Below are positions 35,604 to 45,219 of a stretch of 64,000 nt of DNA, piece by piece. The position numbers were made by a program, and so were the translations under genes. The notes under the pieces were generated by a model. The model was not told the origin of the DNA. It did not search any database and was given only the letters and a program-made list of their open reading frames with translations. The stretch lies in assembly GCF_900129965.1 (NCBI RefSeq), contig NZ_FQXM01000012.1:71778-135777 (forward strand), given 5' to 3'. Origin of the DNA: Clostridium grantii DSM 8605. GTDB lineage: Bacteria > Bacillota > Clostridia > Clostridiales > Clostridiaceae. How positions within the stretch are numbered: position 1 is the first letter of the stretch; each line of letters starts with the position of its first letter.

Positions 35604-35645
35604 TAAATAATAAGTAAGAAACTTTAGCTCCTTACTTATTATTTA
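35604..35645 (-). terminator. Terminator after the RpiR regulator gene
   Basis: Perfect 15-bp arms TAAATAATAAGTAAG and CTTACTTATTATTTA at 35604-35618 and 35631-35645 abut the regulator stop codon. Confidence 0.75.
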
Positions 35646-36515
35646 CTAATCTTCTTTTTTATAAGCATATACGTGATATTCTTCCCAAATATTTTCAAGT
35701 TCTTTAAATGTATTTGAAATTTTCTCTTTTTCTCTTAATCCAACAGCTACTATTAGTGCATTTATAATACTAAGCGGTGCAACTAATGAATCTACAAATG
35801 AAGCCATATTACTTTGCGCAATTAATGTATAATCAGCTTTTGCAGCAAGTGGTGATAAAAGGCTATCCGTTATTGCAACAATTTTAGTTCCTTTTGTTTT
35901 GGCATAAGATAAAGCCTCAATTGTTCTTACTGCATATCTTGGAAAGCCTATGCCAATAACTAAATCTTCATCTGTTATATTTATCATTTGCTCAAATATA
36001 TCACTGATACCTAATTGAACTACTTGGACGTTATCTAAAATAAGATTTAAATAAAAACCCAAGAAATCAGCTAGTGCAGTAGAACTTCTAAGTCCAATAA
36101 TATAAATCTTCCTAGAAGAAAAAATTCTATTAATAACACTTTCAAAAGTTTTATGATTAATCTTCTCAAGGGTAGCACGAATATTATCCATATCTGCTTT
36201 AAGAACCCCTTTTAAAGCATTTTCTTGATTTATCAAATTATCTGATAATTCAATTCTTTGAACAGTAGTCAATTTTGTCTTTATTAATTCTTGCAAAGCC
36301 TTCTGAAGTTTTGGATATCCACTGAAATCAAGTTCAATAGCAAATCTTACTACTGTTGATTCACTGACCCCTACTGTGGTACCTAGCTTAGCAGCAGTCA
36401 TAAAAGCCGCTTTATCGTAATGTTTTAGAATATATTCTGCAATTAATTTTTGTCCCTTACTTAGTTTGGGAAATCGCATTTGAATATTAAGCATTAAATC
36501 TTTATCTTCACTCAT
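35646..36515 (-). CDS. MurR/RpiR-family transcriptional regulator
   Basis: A 289-residue regulator. An N-terminal RpiR-type helix-turn-helix (about 1-80, GTTVGVSESTVVRFAIELDFSGYP) precedes a SIS sugar-phosphate-binding domain (about 125-260, IYIIGLRSSTALADFL and GIGFPRYAVRTIEAL). Such proteins sense phosphorylated sugars. No sugar-catabolic gene lies beside it, so the regulon is unknown. Two palindromes upstream (36545-36588) could be its own operator. GGAAGGA precedes the ATG. Confidence 0.88.
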   Translation of the reverse strand: MSEDKDLMLNIQMRFPKLSKGQKLIAEYILKHYDKAAFMTAAKLGTTVGVSESTVVRFAIELDFSGYPKLQKALQELIKTKLTTVQRIELSDNLINQENALKGVLKADMDNIRATLEKINHKTFESVINRIFSSRKIYIIGLRSSTALADFLGFYLNLILDNVQVVQLGISDIFEQMINITDEDLVIGIGFPRYAVRTIEALSYAKTKGTKIVAITDSLLSPLAAKADYTLIAQSNMASFVDSLVAPLSIINALIVAVGLREKEKISNTFKELENIWEEYHVYAYKKED

Positions 36516-36544
36516 AGATTTATTCCTTCCGTTAGTAAAAATAC

Positions 36545-36588
36545 ATGAAATTTTTATTTCATTTTATCATTTAATGAATAATTATTCA
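36545..36588. promoter_or_regulatory. Candidate RpiR operators: two adjacent palindromes
   Basis: ATGAAAT-TTTT-ATTTCAT at 36545-36562 and TGAATAATTATTCA at 36575-36588 are both perfect palindromes, lying just upstream of the regulator's start. Autoregulation is inferred. Confidence 0.35.
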
Positions 36589-36704
36589 ACCTAATATTTC
36601 ATATTTATCTTTTTTATTTTCAAAAATCCTTAAAATTTGGTTGTTTTTATGGTTTTTTTTATATTCAAATGCAAGATTCAAAAATTATAATTTCGTTAAA
36701 ATTT

Positions 36705-37418
36705 TTAAATGCTATTAATATAGCTTAATTCATCTAAAGTTAAATTACGCCATTTACCAAGTTCTAAATTGTGTAAATGTATATCCCCTACTGAAATTCT
36801 TTGAAGTTCTAACACTGGATGGCCTATAATTTCACACATCTTTCTTATTTGTCTGTTTTTGCCTTCTGTAATAACAATTTTAACTCTACAATTTCCATTT
36901 GATAATACCTTTATAATCTTAAACTGAGATTTTTGAGTCACATATCCTCCTATATCTACTCCATTCATAAATTGATTAATTTTTTTCATATCAGGAGTGC
37001 CTTTTATTACAGCAATATATGTTTTTTCAATCTTTTTTCTAGGGTGAATTATTTTATTATAAATATCTCCATCATTTGTAAGAAGTATTAATCCCGATGA
37101 ATTATAATCCAATCTTCCAATAGGATATATTCTTTCTTCAACATTTACTAAATCTAAAATAGTTTTTCTATTCTTTTCATCTTTAACAGTGCAAACGTAC
37201 CCTACTGGTTTATTTAAAGCAACATAAACTTTTCTATCTTCAACTTTTATAAGCTTATCATCCACATAAACCTGATCCACCTCAGTATCTACCTTATAAC
37301 CTAATTCTTTTATCACTTCAGAATTAACCTTAACTCTTCCTTCTAAAATAATTCCTTCTGCACTACGCCTAGACGAAACCCCACAATGAGCCATGTATTT
37401 TTGTAATCTATCAATCAT
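36705..37418 (-). CDS. Ribosomal RNA pseudouridine synthase (RluB/RsuA family)
   Basis: A 237-residue enzyme. The N-terminal S4 RNA-binding domain (RLQKYMAHCGVSSRRSAEGII) precedes the catalytic domain with YPIGRLDYNSSGLILLTND, whose Asp is the nucleophile. KGTPDMKKIN and EGKNRQIRKM are further family motifs. I use ATG 37418 because AAAGGAG lies at proper distance; the start at 37451 has none. It likely modifies 23S or 16S rRNA; the exact position cannot be assigned. Confidence 0.9.
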   Translation of the reverse strand: MIDRLQKYMAHCGVSSRRSAEGIILEGRVKVNSEVIKELGYKVDTEVDQVYVDDKLIKVEDRKVYVALNKPVGYVCTVKDEKNRKTILDLVNVEERIYPIGRLDYNSSGLILLTNDGDIYNKIIHPRKKIEKTYIAVIKGTPDMKKINQFMNGVDIGGYVTQKSQFKIIKVLSNGNCRVKIVITEGKNRQIRKMCEIIGHPVLELQRISVGDIHLHNLELGKWRNLTLDELSYINSI

Positions 37419-37496
37419 TTTTTTCTCCTTTATTTGTTTTGCTAAACACATTATAATACATAATTCAAAATTTTAAAATTAAATTCCACAATATAT

Positions 37497-37523
37497 AAAA
37501 GCTTTCTCAATTAAAAAGCTTTT
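37497..37523. repeat. Short inverted repeat between divergent RNA-modification genes
   Basis: AAAAGCTTT and AAAGCTTTT flank a short AT spacer in the intergenic region of the pseudouridine synthase and methyltransferase genes. It resembles a terminator stem but neither gene ends here. Confidence 0.35.
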
Positions 37524-37585
37524 ATTGTATTATAAACAAACAAGTGTTATAGTATTATTGGAAATTTATATAAAGGAGAATTATT

Positions 37586-38722
37586 ATGTTGAATTATGAA
37601 TTAGTAGCAACCGCTGCTTTCGGACTTGAAGCTTTGGTTTCCAAAGAATTAAAACGACTTGGTTTTAAAGATATGCTTGTTGAAAATGGAAGAATAACAT
37701 ATAAATCAGATGCAGAAGGAATTTGCAATTCAAATCTTTGGTTAAGATGTGCCGATAGAGTTTTTATTAAACTTGCTGAATTTGAAGCTTTATCATTTGA
37801 AGAATTATTCCAAGGAGTAAAAAAAATAGAATGGAATAAAATTCTAAAAGAAGATAGTAGTATAATTGTAAATGCAAAATCAGTTAAATCTCAATTATTT
37901 TCTTTGTCTGATATTCAATCAATATCTAAAAAAGCAATTATTGAAAAATTAAAATTGAAATATGATAAAGAAATTTTTGATGAATCCGGGGACACTTATC
38001 CTATTCTTATTTCAATTTTACAAGATAAAGTTCTAGTTTTATTAGATACTTCTGGAGTTGGTTTACATAAACGTGGCTATAGAGAAAAAGGTAATGAAGC
38101 TCCTTTAAAAGAAACTCTAGCTGCTGCTTTAGTAATTTTAAGTAATTGGCGATATTCTTCCACTTTTATCGACCCTTTATGCGGTTCTGGAACTATTCCT
38201 ATTGAAGCAGCTCTTATAGCAAGAAACATAGCTCCTGGAATTAACAGACGATTCATTTGTGAAAAGTGGGAACATATTACTTCGCCAGAAATTTGGAAAA
38301 AGGTTAGAAAAGATGCTTATGATAAAATTTACTATGATAAAGACTTCGATATAATGGGTTATGATATAGATGAAAGAAGTATTAAAATCGCAAGAGAAAA
38401 TGCTGAAAAAGCTGGTGTTGATGATACAATTCACTTTCAACAAAGACCTGTGTGTGAGTTAAGCACCCAAAGCAAATACGGCACAATTGTTACTAATCCA
38501 CCTTATGGCGAAAGATTAAATGATGAATTTGAAGTTGAAGAATTATATAGTGAAATGGGTAGTATTTTTAAGAAATTAGATACTTGGTCATATAATATAA
38601 TTACTTCTTATGAAGATTTCCAAATCAAATTTGGAAGAAGATCATCAAAAAATAGAAAGTTATATAATGGTAGGTTAAGATGCTACTATTATCAGTATGA
38701 AGGGCCAAAACCTAAAAGATAA
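37586..38722 (+). CDS. THUMP-domain class I SAM RNA methyltransferase (RlmL/YpsC type)
   Basis: A 378-residue enzyme. The N-terminal ferredoxin-like and THUMP region (about 1-155) binds RNA. The UPF0020 methyltransferase domain has the SAM motif DPLCGSGTIPIEAALIA near residue 195, GYDIDERSIKIARENAEKAG near 255, and the catalytic TNPPYGERL near 308, which marks an N-methylating enzyme for guanine (m2G). A likely target is 23S rRNA. AAGGAG precedes the ATG. Full length. Confidence 0.9.
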   Translation: MLNYELVATAAFGLEALVSKELKRLGFKDMLVENGRITYKSDAEGICNSNLWLRCADRVFIKLAEFEALSFEELFQGVKKIEWNKILKEDSSIIVNAKSVKSQLFSLSDIQSISKKAIIEKLKLKYDKEIFDESGDTYPILISILQDKVLVLLDTSGVGLHKRGYREKGNEAPLKETLAAALVILSNWRYSSTFIDPLCGSGTIPIEAALIARNIAPGINRRFICEKWEHITSPEIWKKVRKDAYDKIYYDKDFDIMGYDIDERSIKIARENAEKAGVDDTIHFQQRPVCELSTQSKYGTIVTNPPYGERLNDEFEVEELYSEMGSIFKKLDTWSYNIITSYEDFQIKFGRRSSKNRKLYNGRLRCYYYQYEGPKPKR

Positions 38723-38728
38723 TTTAAC

Positions 38729-38769
38729 AAAAACGGTATATCCTCATAAAAGAAGAGTTACCGTTTTTT
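38729..38769. terminator. Bidirectional terminator between the methyltransferase gene and ndk
   Basis: AAAAACGGTA and TACCGTTTTT form the outer stem, with a partly paired interior and T/A runs on both sides. Confidence 0.7.
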
Positions 38770-38774
38770 TGCAT

Positions 38775-39173
38775 TTAAAACCAAATTTTTATTTCTCTTT
38801 CCGCACTTTCTTTACAATCAGAAGCATGAACTAGATTTCTTGTTTTACTTTCTCCGTACATATATCTTATAGTTCCCATTGCCGCTTCTTTAGGGTCTGT
38901 TTTCCCATTTATATTTCTAACTTGCTGAATTGCATCTTCCCCCTCTATGATAATGGAACAAATAGGTCCTTCCAGGAAATATCTTTCTAAATCTTTAAAG
39001 TAAGGTTTTGTAATATGTTCTTTATAATGAAAATCTATTAAATTTAAATCCGGGTCTACTATCTTTAGCTGAATAATTTCTAAATCTTTTTCTTCATACA
39101 TAGATAGTATCTTTCCAATTAATCTTCTTTTTACTCCATCTGGCTTAATCAATACCAAAGTTCTTTCTTTCAT
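38775..39173 (-). CDS. ndk: Nucleoside diphosphate kinase
   Basis: A 132-residue enzyme balancing NTP pools through a phosphohistidine. LIKPDGVKR at the N-terminus and the active-site motif LVHASDC near residue 113 are present. The usual NVVHGSD is changed to NLVHASD, and the C-terminus is short. I use ATG 39173 because AAGGG lies upstream; an extended frame to 39260 has no ribosome site. Confidence 0.93.
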   Translation of the reverse strand: MKERTLVLIKPDGVKRRLIGKILSMYEEKDLEIIQLKIVDPDLNLIDFHYKEHITKPYFKDLERYFLEGPICSIIIEGEDAIQQVRNINGKTDPKEAAMGTIRYMYGESKTRNLVHASDCKESAEREIKIWF

Positions 39174-39379
39174 TATTATCCCTTCTTTCTTAAATTTAGT
39201 TTTTAAATTGTGAAACAATTCTAACAATTTATTATACCCTATATTAATAAGTATTAGCAATAAATGGTTTTAATAATCAATATTATAATTTTTTTCCCAT
39301 AAATTTAAATATCCCTTGTTAAAATGGGAATAATATAAAAATAAATTTGTTTATCTCAAATATGAAAGGAGAACTAAAA

Positions 39380-39598
39380 TTGAAAATTGTTAAAATCAGA
39401 AAAAATAATGACGGTGATATAACTAATGTTATGAATGAGCAAGGTGAAGTTTTACCTTTAACCAAAGCAGTTGCTTTGGCTAAAGCTGGAGAAATTTGTT
39501 GTGTTACTGTTACAAAGAACCGTAATGGAGTGGAAGTATTAGACTCAACATTTAGAAGTGCTCGTGAGGATAGATTAGAAAATCTCCCTGAATTTTAG
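39380..39598 (+). CDS. DUF3892-like small protein
   Basis: A 72-residue protein with a TTG start preceded by AAAGGAG at eight bases. The sequence starts LKIVKIRKNNDGDITNVM and has the alternating strand-turn pattern of DUF3892, a small family of unknown function frequent in Firmicutes. Two adjacent cysteines sit in the middle (EICCVTV). A strong terminator follows. Confidence 0.65.
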   Translation: MKIVKIRKNNDGDITNVMNEQGEVLPLTKAVALAKAGEICCVTVTKNRNGVEVLDSTFRSAREDRLENLPEF

Positions 39599-39656
39599 CT
39601 TTTGATTTATTATTATAGGGATAGCTATATCAAGTACTAAACTTAACTTTTAATAT

Positions 39657-39697
39657 ATAACCAGTATACAAAATGTATATTGGTTATATTTTTTATT
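39657..39697 (+). terminator. Terminator after the DUF3892-like gene
   Basis: ATAACCAGTATAC and GTATATTGGTTAT form a near-perfect stem with a five-base loop, followed by ATTTTTT. Confidence 0.8.
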
Positions 39698-39797
39698 TTT
39701 TATGGATACTAATAAATTCTATTTTGTATCGATACATTTGCATTTAGAATAGAAAGGTATTATTATAATCATTAATACAAACAAGGGGGCGTTAATC

Positions 39798-40343
39798 TTG
39801 GAACAAAATTCAATAAATATAAAACATAACAGCAAAGTAAAAGAGTTAACAATATCAGCTTTATCCATTGCTTTAGTTTTTGTAGCTACTACTTTTATTA
39901 ATATAAGGCTACCTATTTCAGTTAACGGAGGTTTAATTCATTTAGGAAATACTATGTTATTTACCATTGCAATTGTATTTGGTAAGAAAAGAGGAGCTAT
40001 TTCAGGAGCTTTTGGTATGGCAATGTTTGATGTGTTTTCTGGGTGGGGACCTTGGGCACCCTTTACTTTTATAATTAGAGGTACTATGGGCTATATTATT
40101 GGCCACTTAGCTAATGATAAAAATAGAAATGGAAACAGTTTATTTTGGAATATAGTAAGTATGCTTTTAGCAGGGTTATTTATGATTCCAGGATACTATA
40201 TTACAGAAGGTCTTTTATACGGAAACTGGGTAGCTCCATTAACTTCTGTACCAGGTAATATAATTCAAAGTGTTTTCGGTATTATATTTGGATTGCCTTT
40301 ATCTTCCGCTTTAATAAAAATTAAAATTAAAAATTTTATATAA
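39798..40343 (+). CDS. ECF transporter S component paired with an aminotransferase
   Basis: A 181-residue hydrophobic protein with about six membrane helices and the S-component feel of NGGLIHLGNT, GKKRGAISGAFGMAMFD and VPGNIIQSVFG. The TTG start follows AAGGGGGC. It lies 16 bases before a class V aminotransferase gene that resembles the pyridoxamine-pyruvate/serine-glyoxylate group, so vitamin B6-type compounds are a possible ligand (inference). Energising subunits are elsewhere. Confidence 0.75.
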   Translation: MEQNSINIKHNSKVKELTISALSIALVFVATTFINIRLPISVNGGLIHLGNTMLFTIAIVFGKKRGAISGAFGMAMFDVFSGWGPWAPFTFIIRGTMGYIIGHLANDKNRNGNSLFWNIVSMLLAGLFMIPGYYITEGLLYGNWVAPLTSVPGNIIQSVFGIIFGLPLSSALIKIKIKNFI

Positions 40344-40359
40344 ATAGGAGTTGAATATA

Positions 40360-41499
40360 TTGAACAAAACATTAATAATGACACCGGGACCTACCTACGT
40401 AAATGAGGAAGTTAGATTAGCTATGGCACAACCAATAACAAATCCTGATTTAGACATGAATTTTTACGAATTCTACAAAGATACCTGTGGAAAATTAAAA
40501 GAATTGATGAAAACAAAGGAAGACGTTCTTATTCTATCAGGAGAAGCTATTCTTGGACTAGAAGCTGCCTGTGCTTCTTTAATCGAACCAAGGGACAAAG
40601 TATTATGCATAGATAATGGTATTTTTGGCAAAGGCTTTGGTGATTTTGCAAAAATATATAATGGTGATGTTACTTATTACAAAGGAGATTACCGAAAATC
40701 TATTGACGTTGAAAAATTAGAGGAATTTCTTAAAACCAACCATGACTTTAAAATAGCAACTATAGTTCATTGTGAAACTCCATCCGGAATCACTAATCCA
40801 GTAAATCTTATTTGTCCTCTTCTAAAAAAATATGGCATTATAAGTATAGTAGATTCAGTTTCCGCAATTGCTGGAGAAAATATTGAAGTGGATAACTGGG
40901 AAATGGACATTGTAATTGGTGGTACTCAAAAATGTCTTTCTGCCCCTCCCGGTCTTACTTTTTTAAGTATTAGTCAACTTGCTTGGCATAAAATTCTTAA
41001 TAGAAACAGTCCTATTCTTTCTTTTTATGCTAATTTATCTATTTGGAAAAATTGGTACAAAGAAAAATGGTTCCCCTATACCCAACCAATAAGTGATATT
41101 TACGCCTTAAATAAAGCGGTGGAATTAGCTTTAAAAGATGATATTTTACTAACAAGACATGAATCACTGGGTAAAGCGGTTAGAGAAAGCTTTCATCATT
41201 GCGGCCTTGAACTTTATGCATTAAATGGGTTTTCAAATACTGTTACCACAGTTAATATTCCAGAAGGTATCACTTATGATACACTTTTTAATGAAATGAT
41301 TACCGATCATAGCATAATGATAGCAGGGGGATTGGATTTTTTAAAAGATAAAGTTTTTAGAATTGGTCACATGGGTGAAAATTGTAGGGAAGATAAGCTT
41401 TATCTTGTATTTAAAGCTTTAAATACAATCTTTATAAAAAATAACATACCGCTAGAAGATGAACTGCATAAAACATTTATTAATAAAGTTAATTCATAA
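40360..41499 (+). CDS. Class V PLP-dependent aminotransferase
   Basis: A 379-residue fold-type I enzyme of the alanine-glyoxylate/serine-pyruvate/pyridoxamine-pyruvate aminotransferase group. It begins MTPGPTYVNEEVRLAM, a family hallmark. ETPSGITNP and VDSVSAIAGENIEVD hold the PLP-contacting Asp, and GGTQKCLSAPPGL contains the Schiff-base Lys. GGLDFLKDKVFRIGHMG is the C-terminal Arg region. TTG 40360 is chosen because TAGGAG is nine bases upstream; the in-frame TTG at 40351 touches that site. Substrate cannot be assigned. Confidence 0.85.
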   Translation: MNKTLIMTPGPTYVNEEVRLAMAQPITNPDLDMNFYEFYKDTCGKLKELMKTKEDVLILSGEAILGLEAACASLIEPRDKVLCIDNGIFGKGFGDFAKIYNGDVTYYKGDYRKSIDVEKLEEFLKTNHDFKIATIVHCETPSGITNPVNLICPLLKKYGIISIVDSVSAIAGENIEVDNWEMDIVIGGTQKCLSAPPGLTFLSISQLAWHKILNRNSPILSFYANLSIWKNWYKEKWFPYTQPISDIYALNKAVELALKDDILLTRHESLGKAVRESFHHCGLELYALNGFSNTVTTVNIPEGITYDTLFNEMITDHSIMIAGGLDFLKDKVFRIGHMGENCREDKLYLVFKALNTIFIKNNIPLEDELHKTFINKVNS

Positions 41500-41532
41500 A
41501 ATTTAAAACCCAGCTAAGCTGGGTTTTAAATT
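41500..41532. terminator. Bidirectional terminator after the aminotransferase gene
   Basis: AATTTAAAACCCAGCT and AGCTGGGTTTTAAATT are perfect 16-bp arms. They separate the aminotransferase from the convergent GNAT gene. Confidence 0.85.
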
Positions 41533-42020
41533 ATTTTTTCACTTCTTTTTTCCATCAAATATACATCATGCCATCTTCCATCTTTCATTCTACCTAATTT
41601 TTCTCTATAACCAACTTCTCTAAAACCCACACTTCTATGCAAAGATAAGCTTCCTATATTTTCTTTAATAATAGTTGATTGAAGAGTCCAAATTCCTACT
41701 TGCTCAGAAGCTTTAATAACACTTTCCAATAATTTCTTTCCAACTCCCAAACCTCTATATTTACTACATACATATATACTTATTTCCGCTACACCACTAT
41801 ATACTATTCTATTAGAAGTTGATCTCAATGCTACCCAGCCTATAACCTGATCATTGTAAACAGCAACTAGCCTACAACTCTTTAAATTGGCAGAATCCCA
41901 TTCTTCCCAATTAGGCAATTCACTTTGAAAAGTTGAAATTCCTGTTTTTATACCATCCAAATATATTTTTGAAACACTTTCCCAGTGATTATATTTCATA
42001 TCCTCAATAATATACTCCAT
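41526..42020 (-). CDS. GNAT acetyltransferase (phosphinothricin acetyltransferase-like)
   Basis: A 164-residue protein with the bar/pat-type layout: TFQSELPNWEEW substrate region, AEISIYVCSKYRGLGVGKKLLESV acetyl-CoA loop and NIGSLSLHRSVGFREVGYREKLG. Such enzymes N-acetylate phosphinothricin-like compounds or methionine sulfone; the natural substrate here is not known. GGAGGT lies just upstream of two adjacent ATG codons. I use the second. Confidence 0.82.
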   Translation of the reverse strand: MEYIIEDMKYNHWESVSKIYLDGIKTGISTFQSELPNWEEWDSANLKSCRLVAVYNDQVIGWVALRSTSNRIVYSGVAEISIYVCSKYRGLGVGKKLLESVIKASEQVGIWTLQSTIIKENIGSLSLHRSVGFREVGYREKLGRMKDGRWHDVYLMEKRSEKII

Positions 42021-42131
42021 CATACCTCCATTAAAAAATAACTGAATTTTCTCTTATTAAAACAACAAGGCTGTATAATTATATATTATTTAATAGCTTT
42101 TTAATAGTAAATTTTATTTAACATACTAAAT

Positions 42132-42629
42132 TCAAGATAAAATTCTATTTTTGAGTTTAAAATAAATACTTAATGTTTCTGTAATTGCGCAATATTTATC
42201 TACTAAGCAAACTACTATTGATTCTCTGTAAAAGGGTGGAACCATTGTTAATGGAAACATATGTTTAACTATTATATCTTTTTCAATTTTATTTAATTCC
42301 AGCAATTTAGCTGCATTTCCTAAAGCTATTTTAGGGTGTAAAAATCCATGCATTCCATCATCAAGTTTTGTGGTATGCCAATCGTATAAAAACAAATCAT
42401 GCAATAATCCACCTATAGCCGCTGATTTATAATTAAATCCTAGTAATTTGCATATTTTATAGCTTTTCATAGATACATTTATACTATGCTCATAACAACT
42501 AATAACGCTATGATGTTTAAAATCACGCATCTTTTGTACTTGAACACTATTAATAATATGTGCAACACATTCATTGTATTCTTTTAAATCATCACTCAAT
42601 TGACACTCCTTGTTTGGTGCATTTCTCAT
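42132..42629 (-). CDS. HD-domain hydrolase
   Basis: A 165-residue metal-dependent phosphohydrolase of the HD superfamily. HHSVISCYEHSINV near residue 39 contributes the first His residues, GGLLHDLFLYDWH near 73 is the HD doublet, and KHMFPLT near 123 the later His. Family members in Clostridia are often of unknown substrate. AAGGAG lies eight bases before the ATG. Monocistronic. Confidence 0.78.
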   Translation of the reverse strand: MRNAPNKECQLSDDLKEYNECVAHIINSVQVQKMRDFKHHSVISCYEHSINVSMKSYKICKLLGFNYKSAAIGGLLHDLFLYDWHTTKLDDGMHGFLHPKIALGNAAKLLELNKIEKDIIVKHMFPLTMVPPFYRESIVVCLVDKYCAITETLSIYFKLKNRILS

Positions 42630-42781
42630 GAAATAATCTCCTTGTGTAATGTATTAAAATCGATATTCTTAATTTATGCTTTATACTAATTATTATACCA
42701 TTCACTTCTTTAAAAACAAAAAAACCAGAAAAATTTTTCTAGTTTTTTTGTTTTATTCTTTATTTAAAGTCTATTACATTA

Positions 42782-45166
42782 TTAAAGTTGAGGATTTCCT
42801 TCATTGAGGAAAAATTTATTGTCTCCCAGAACCAACTCAGATTTTGGTAATTTAACTCCTAAAGCTTCGTTAAATACCTCTTCAATAAATTCCACTGGAA
42901 TAATAGTTAAGTCATTTTTTACTTCATCAGGTAAATCTTTTAAATCTTCTACATTATCTTTTGGTATAAGAACTTTCTTAACTCCGGCTCTATGAGCAGC
43001 TAAAAGTTTCTCTTTCAATCCTCCAATAGGTAATACTGCACCTCTTAAGGTTACCTCACCTGTCATTGCAAGTTTAGGATCTACTTTTATACCAGTAACT
43101 AATGAAGCTATAGCAGTTAGTAAAGTTATTCCCGCTGAAGGTCCATCTTTCGGTACTGCCCCAGAAGGTACATGAATGTGTAGGTCTTTTTCTTTAAAAT
43201 TAAACATAGCTGCATTTAAAGCTAATCTTGATTTAATCAAACTCAAAGAAATTCTAGCGGATTCTTTCATAACTTCACCCAATTTACCAGTTAGCAATAA
43301 CTGACCACTTCCAGTCATAAAAGTTCCTTCTACAAATAATATTTCTCCTCCTACAGGTGTCCAAGCTAAACCAGTAACTACCCCTGGTGGATTACTTTCT
43401 TGTGTCATATCATGTCTAGAAATTTTTCTTCCCAACATATCCTCTAACATATCTGAAGAAATATTGTATGGAACTTCAACTTTATTTGAAACTATTTTCT
43501 CAGTAGAAACTCTAGCAATAGTTGCCAATTGTCTTCTAAGACCTCTTACACCAGCCTCACGTGTATAATCATCAATAATAGTTTGTAATGTATCATCTTC
43601 CATTGTAAGATCATTTAAAGTCAACCCATGCTCATCTAATACTTCTTGTATTAAATGATTTTTACCAATATGGAATTTTTCATTACTAGTATAACTAGAA
43701 ATAGGTATTATTTCCATTCTATCTAGCAAAGGCCTTGGAATTCCTTCTAAGGAATTAGCTGTAGCAATAAAAAATATATTTGATAAATCAAAAGGTACAT
43801 CAAGGTAATTATCTGTAAAAGTATTGTTTTGTTCAGGGTCTAAAACTTCTAGCAATGCTGATGCAGGATCACCATTATATCCACTAACAAGCTTGTCCAC
43901 TTCATCTAAAACAAAAACAGCATTATTCTCGCCAGCTTGTTTTAAACCTTTAATTATTCTACCCGGCATAGCTCCCACGTAAGTTCTTCTATGACCTCTT
44001 ATTTCAGCTTCATCTCTAATGCCGCCAAGACTCATTCTAATATATTTTCTATCTAAAGCTTTAGCTATACTTTTCCCTAAGCTTGTTTTGCCAGTTCCCG
44101 GCGGTCCTACTAATAAAAGTATTGATCCTCTTTTATTCTTTTTAAGTTTCATAACAGCTAAATGCTGAATAATTCGTTCTTTAACTTTCTCTAATCCAAA
44201 ATGCTCTTCATCTAATGTTCTTCTTGCATCTCCTAAGTTGATATCTTTATAAGCACTTTCTTTCCAAGGAAGAGCTAGTAATGTGTCTAAATAATTTCTT
44301 ATAACATTATAATCAGAACTATTAGGATTTTGACTAGATAATTTAGTTAATTCTTCAAAAGCTACTTTTTCAACTTCTTCTGGCATTCCGGAATTTTTAA
44401 TTCGTTCATTATAATCTTCATTGCCATCTGATTCATCATATTTTTCATTTAATTCACTTTGAATTGCTTTTAATTGCTCTCTGAGCATATTTTCACGGTA
44501 ATTTTTATTAGCTTTCTCATTAAACTTTTCAGATAATTCTACTTGAAGTTTTATAGCTTCCCTTTGCTCTAATAAATAGTCTATAAATCTTAAACTCCTT
44601 TCTTTCAAAGAATTTATTTCTAATAAAATATATTTATCTGCATTTGATTTTGGCATATATTGAGAAGCATATCCCATAAGTTTATTCAAATCATTTATAT
44701 CATCTAAAATCTTAACAAACGGTTCTGACCCTTGAAATTTAGATGAAATTTCATGAATGGTATTTTTAATATAATCAATAATTTCCTTTTGTCCTCTACT
44801 ATCTAAATCTATAACATCTGGAGCTAAAGTGTATTCTCCAAAAAATTCACCGTCAATATTTTTAATATTTTTAACTTCAACTCTATTTTCAACTTTTATA
44901 TTTAGCATATAAATATCGTTTTTCTTTTCGATTTCAATTATTTTAATCAAAGATCCTACTCTATAAAAATCATCTTCTTTTAAATTTACTTTTTTGAAAT
45001 TTTTCTTTAATGTTAAAACTAATACTTTAGAATTATCTTGGTTATTGAAAAAATCTATTTGCTTTTGTGAAAAACCCTTCAATGGAAGATTAAAATCCAT
45101 TCCTTCTAAAAGAACTATATCTGATATAGGTATTATTTTTAAATTATTATTTTCTAAGTTCATCAT
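42782..45166 (-). CDS. lon: ATP-dependent protease Lon
   Basis: A 794-residue AAA+ protease. The N-terminal LAN domain (about 1-205) and coiled coil precede the ATPase domain with Walker A GPPGTGKTSLGK near 350. The serine protease domain holds the catalytic Ser in DGPSAGITLL, with Lys further on. GAAGGG lies before ATG 45166; the GTG at 45184 overlaps it. The promoter contains paired operator-like repeats. Full length and likely functional. Confidence 0.95.
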   Translation of the reverse strand: MMNLENNNLKIIPISDIVLLEGMDFNLPLKGFSQKQIDFFNNQDNSKVLVLTLKKNFKKVNLKEDDFYRVGSLIKIIEIEKKNDIYMLNIKVENRVEVKNIKNIDGEFFGEYTLAPDVIDLDSRGQKEIIDYIKNTIHEISSKFQGSEPFVKILDDINDLNKLMGYASQYMPKSNADKYILLEINSLKERSLRFIDYLLEQREAIKLQVELSEKFNEKANKNYRENMLREQLKAIQSELNEKYDESDGNEDYNERIKNSGMPEEVEKVAFEELTKLSSQNPNSSDYNVIRNYLDTLLALPWKESAYKDINLGDARRTLDEEHFGLEKVKERIIQHLAVMKLKKNKRGSILLLVGPPGTGKTSLGKSIAKALDRKYIRMSLGGIRDEAEIRGHRRTYVGAMPGRIIKGLKQAGENNAVFVLDEVDKLVSGYNGDPASALLEVLDPEQNNTFTDNYLDVPFDLSNIFFIATANSLEGIPRPLLDRMEIIPISSYTSNEKFHIGKNHLIQEVLDEHGLTLNDLTMEDDTLQTIIDDYTREAGVRGLRRQLATIARVSTEKIVSNKVEVPYNISSDMLEDMLGRKISRHDMTQESNPPGVVTGLAWTPVGGEILFVEGTFMTGSGQLLLTGKLGEVMKESARISLSLIKSRLALNAAMFNFKEKDLHIHVPSGAVPKDGPSAGITLLTAIASLVTGIKVDPKLAMTGEVTLRGAVLPIGGLKEKLLAAHRAGVKKVLIPKDNVEDLKDLPDEVKNDLTIIPVEFIEEVFNEALGVKLPKSELVLGDNKFFLNEGNPQL

Positions 45167-45219
45167 AATATCATTTCCCTTCACTATTTTTCAAATTAAT
45201 GATTAATTACATTAAAAAC

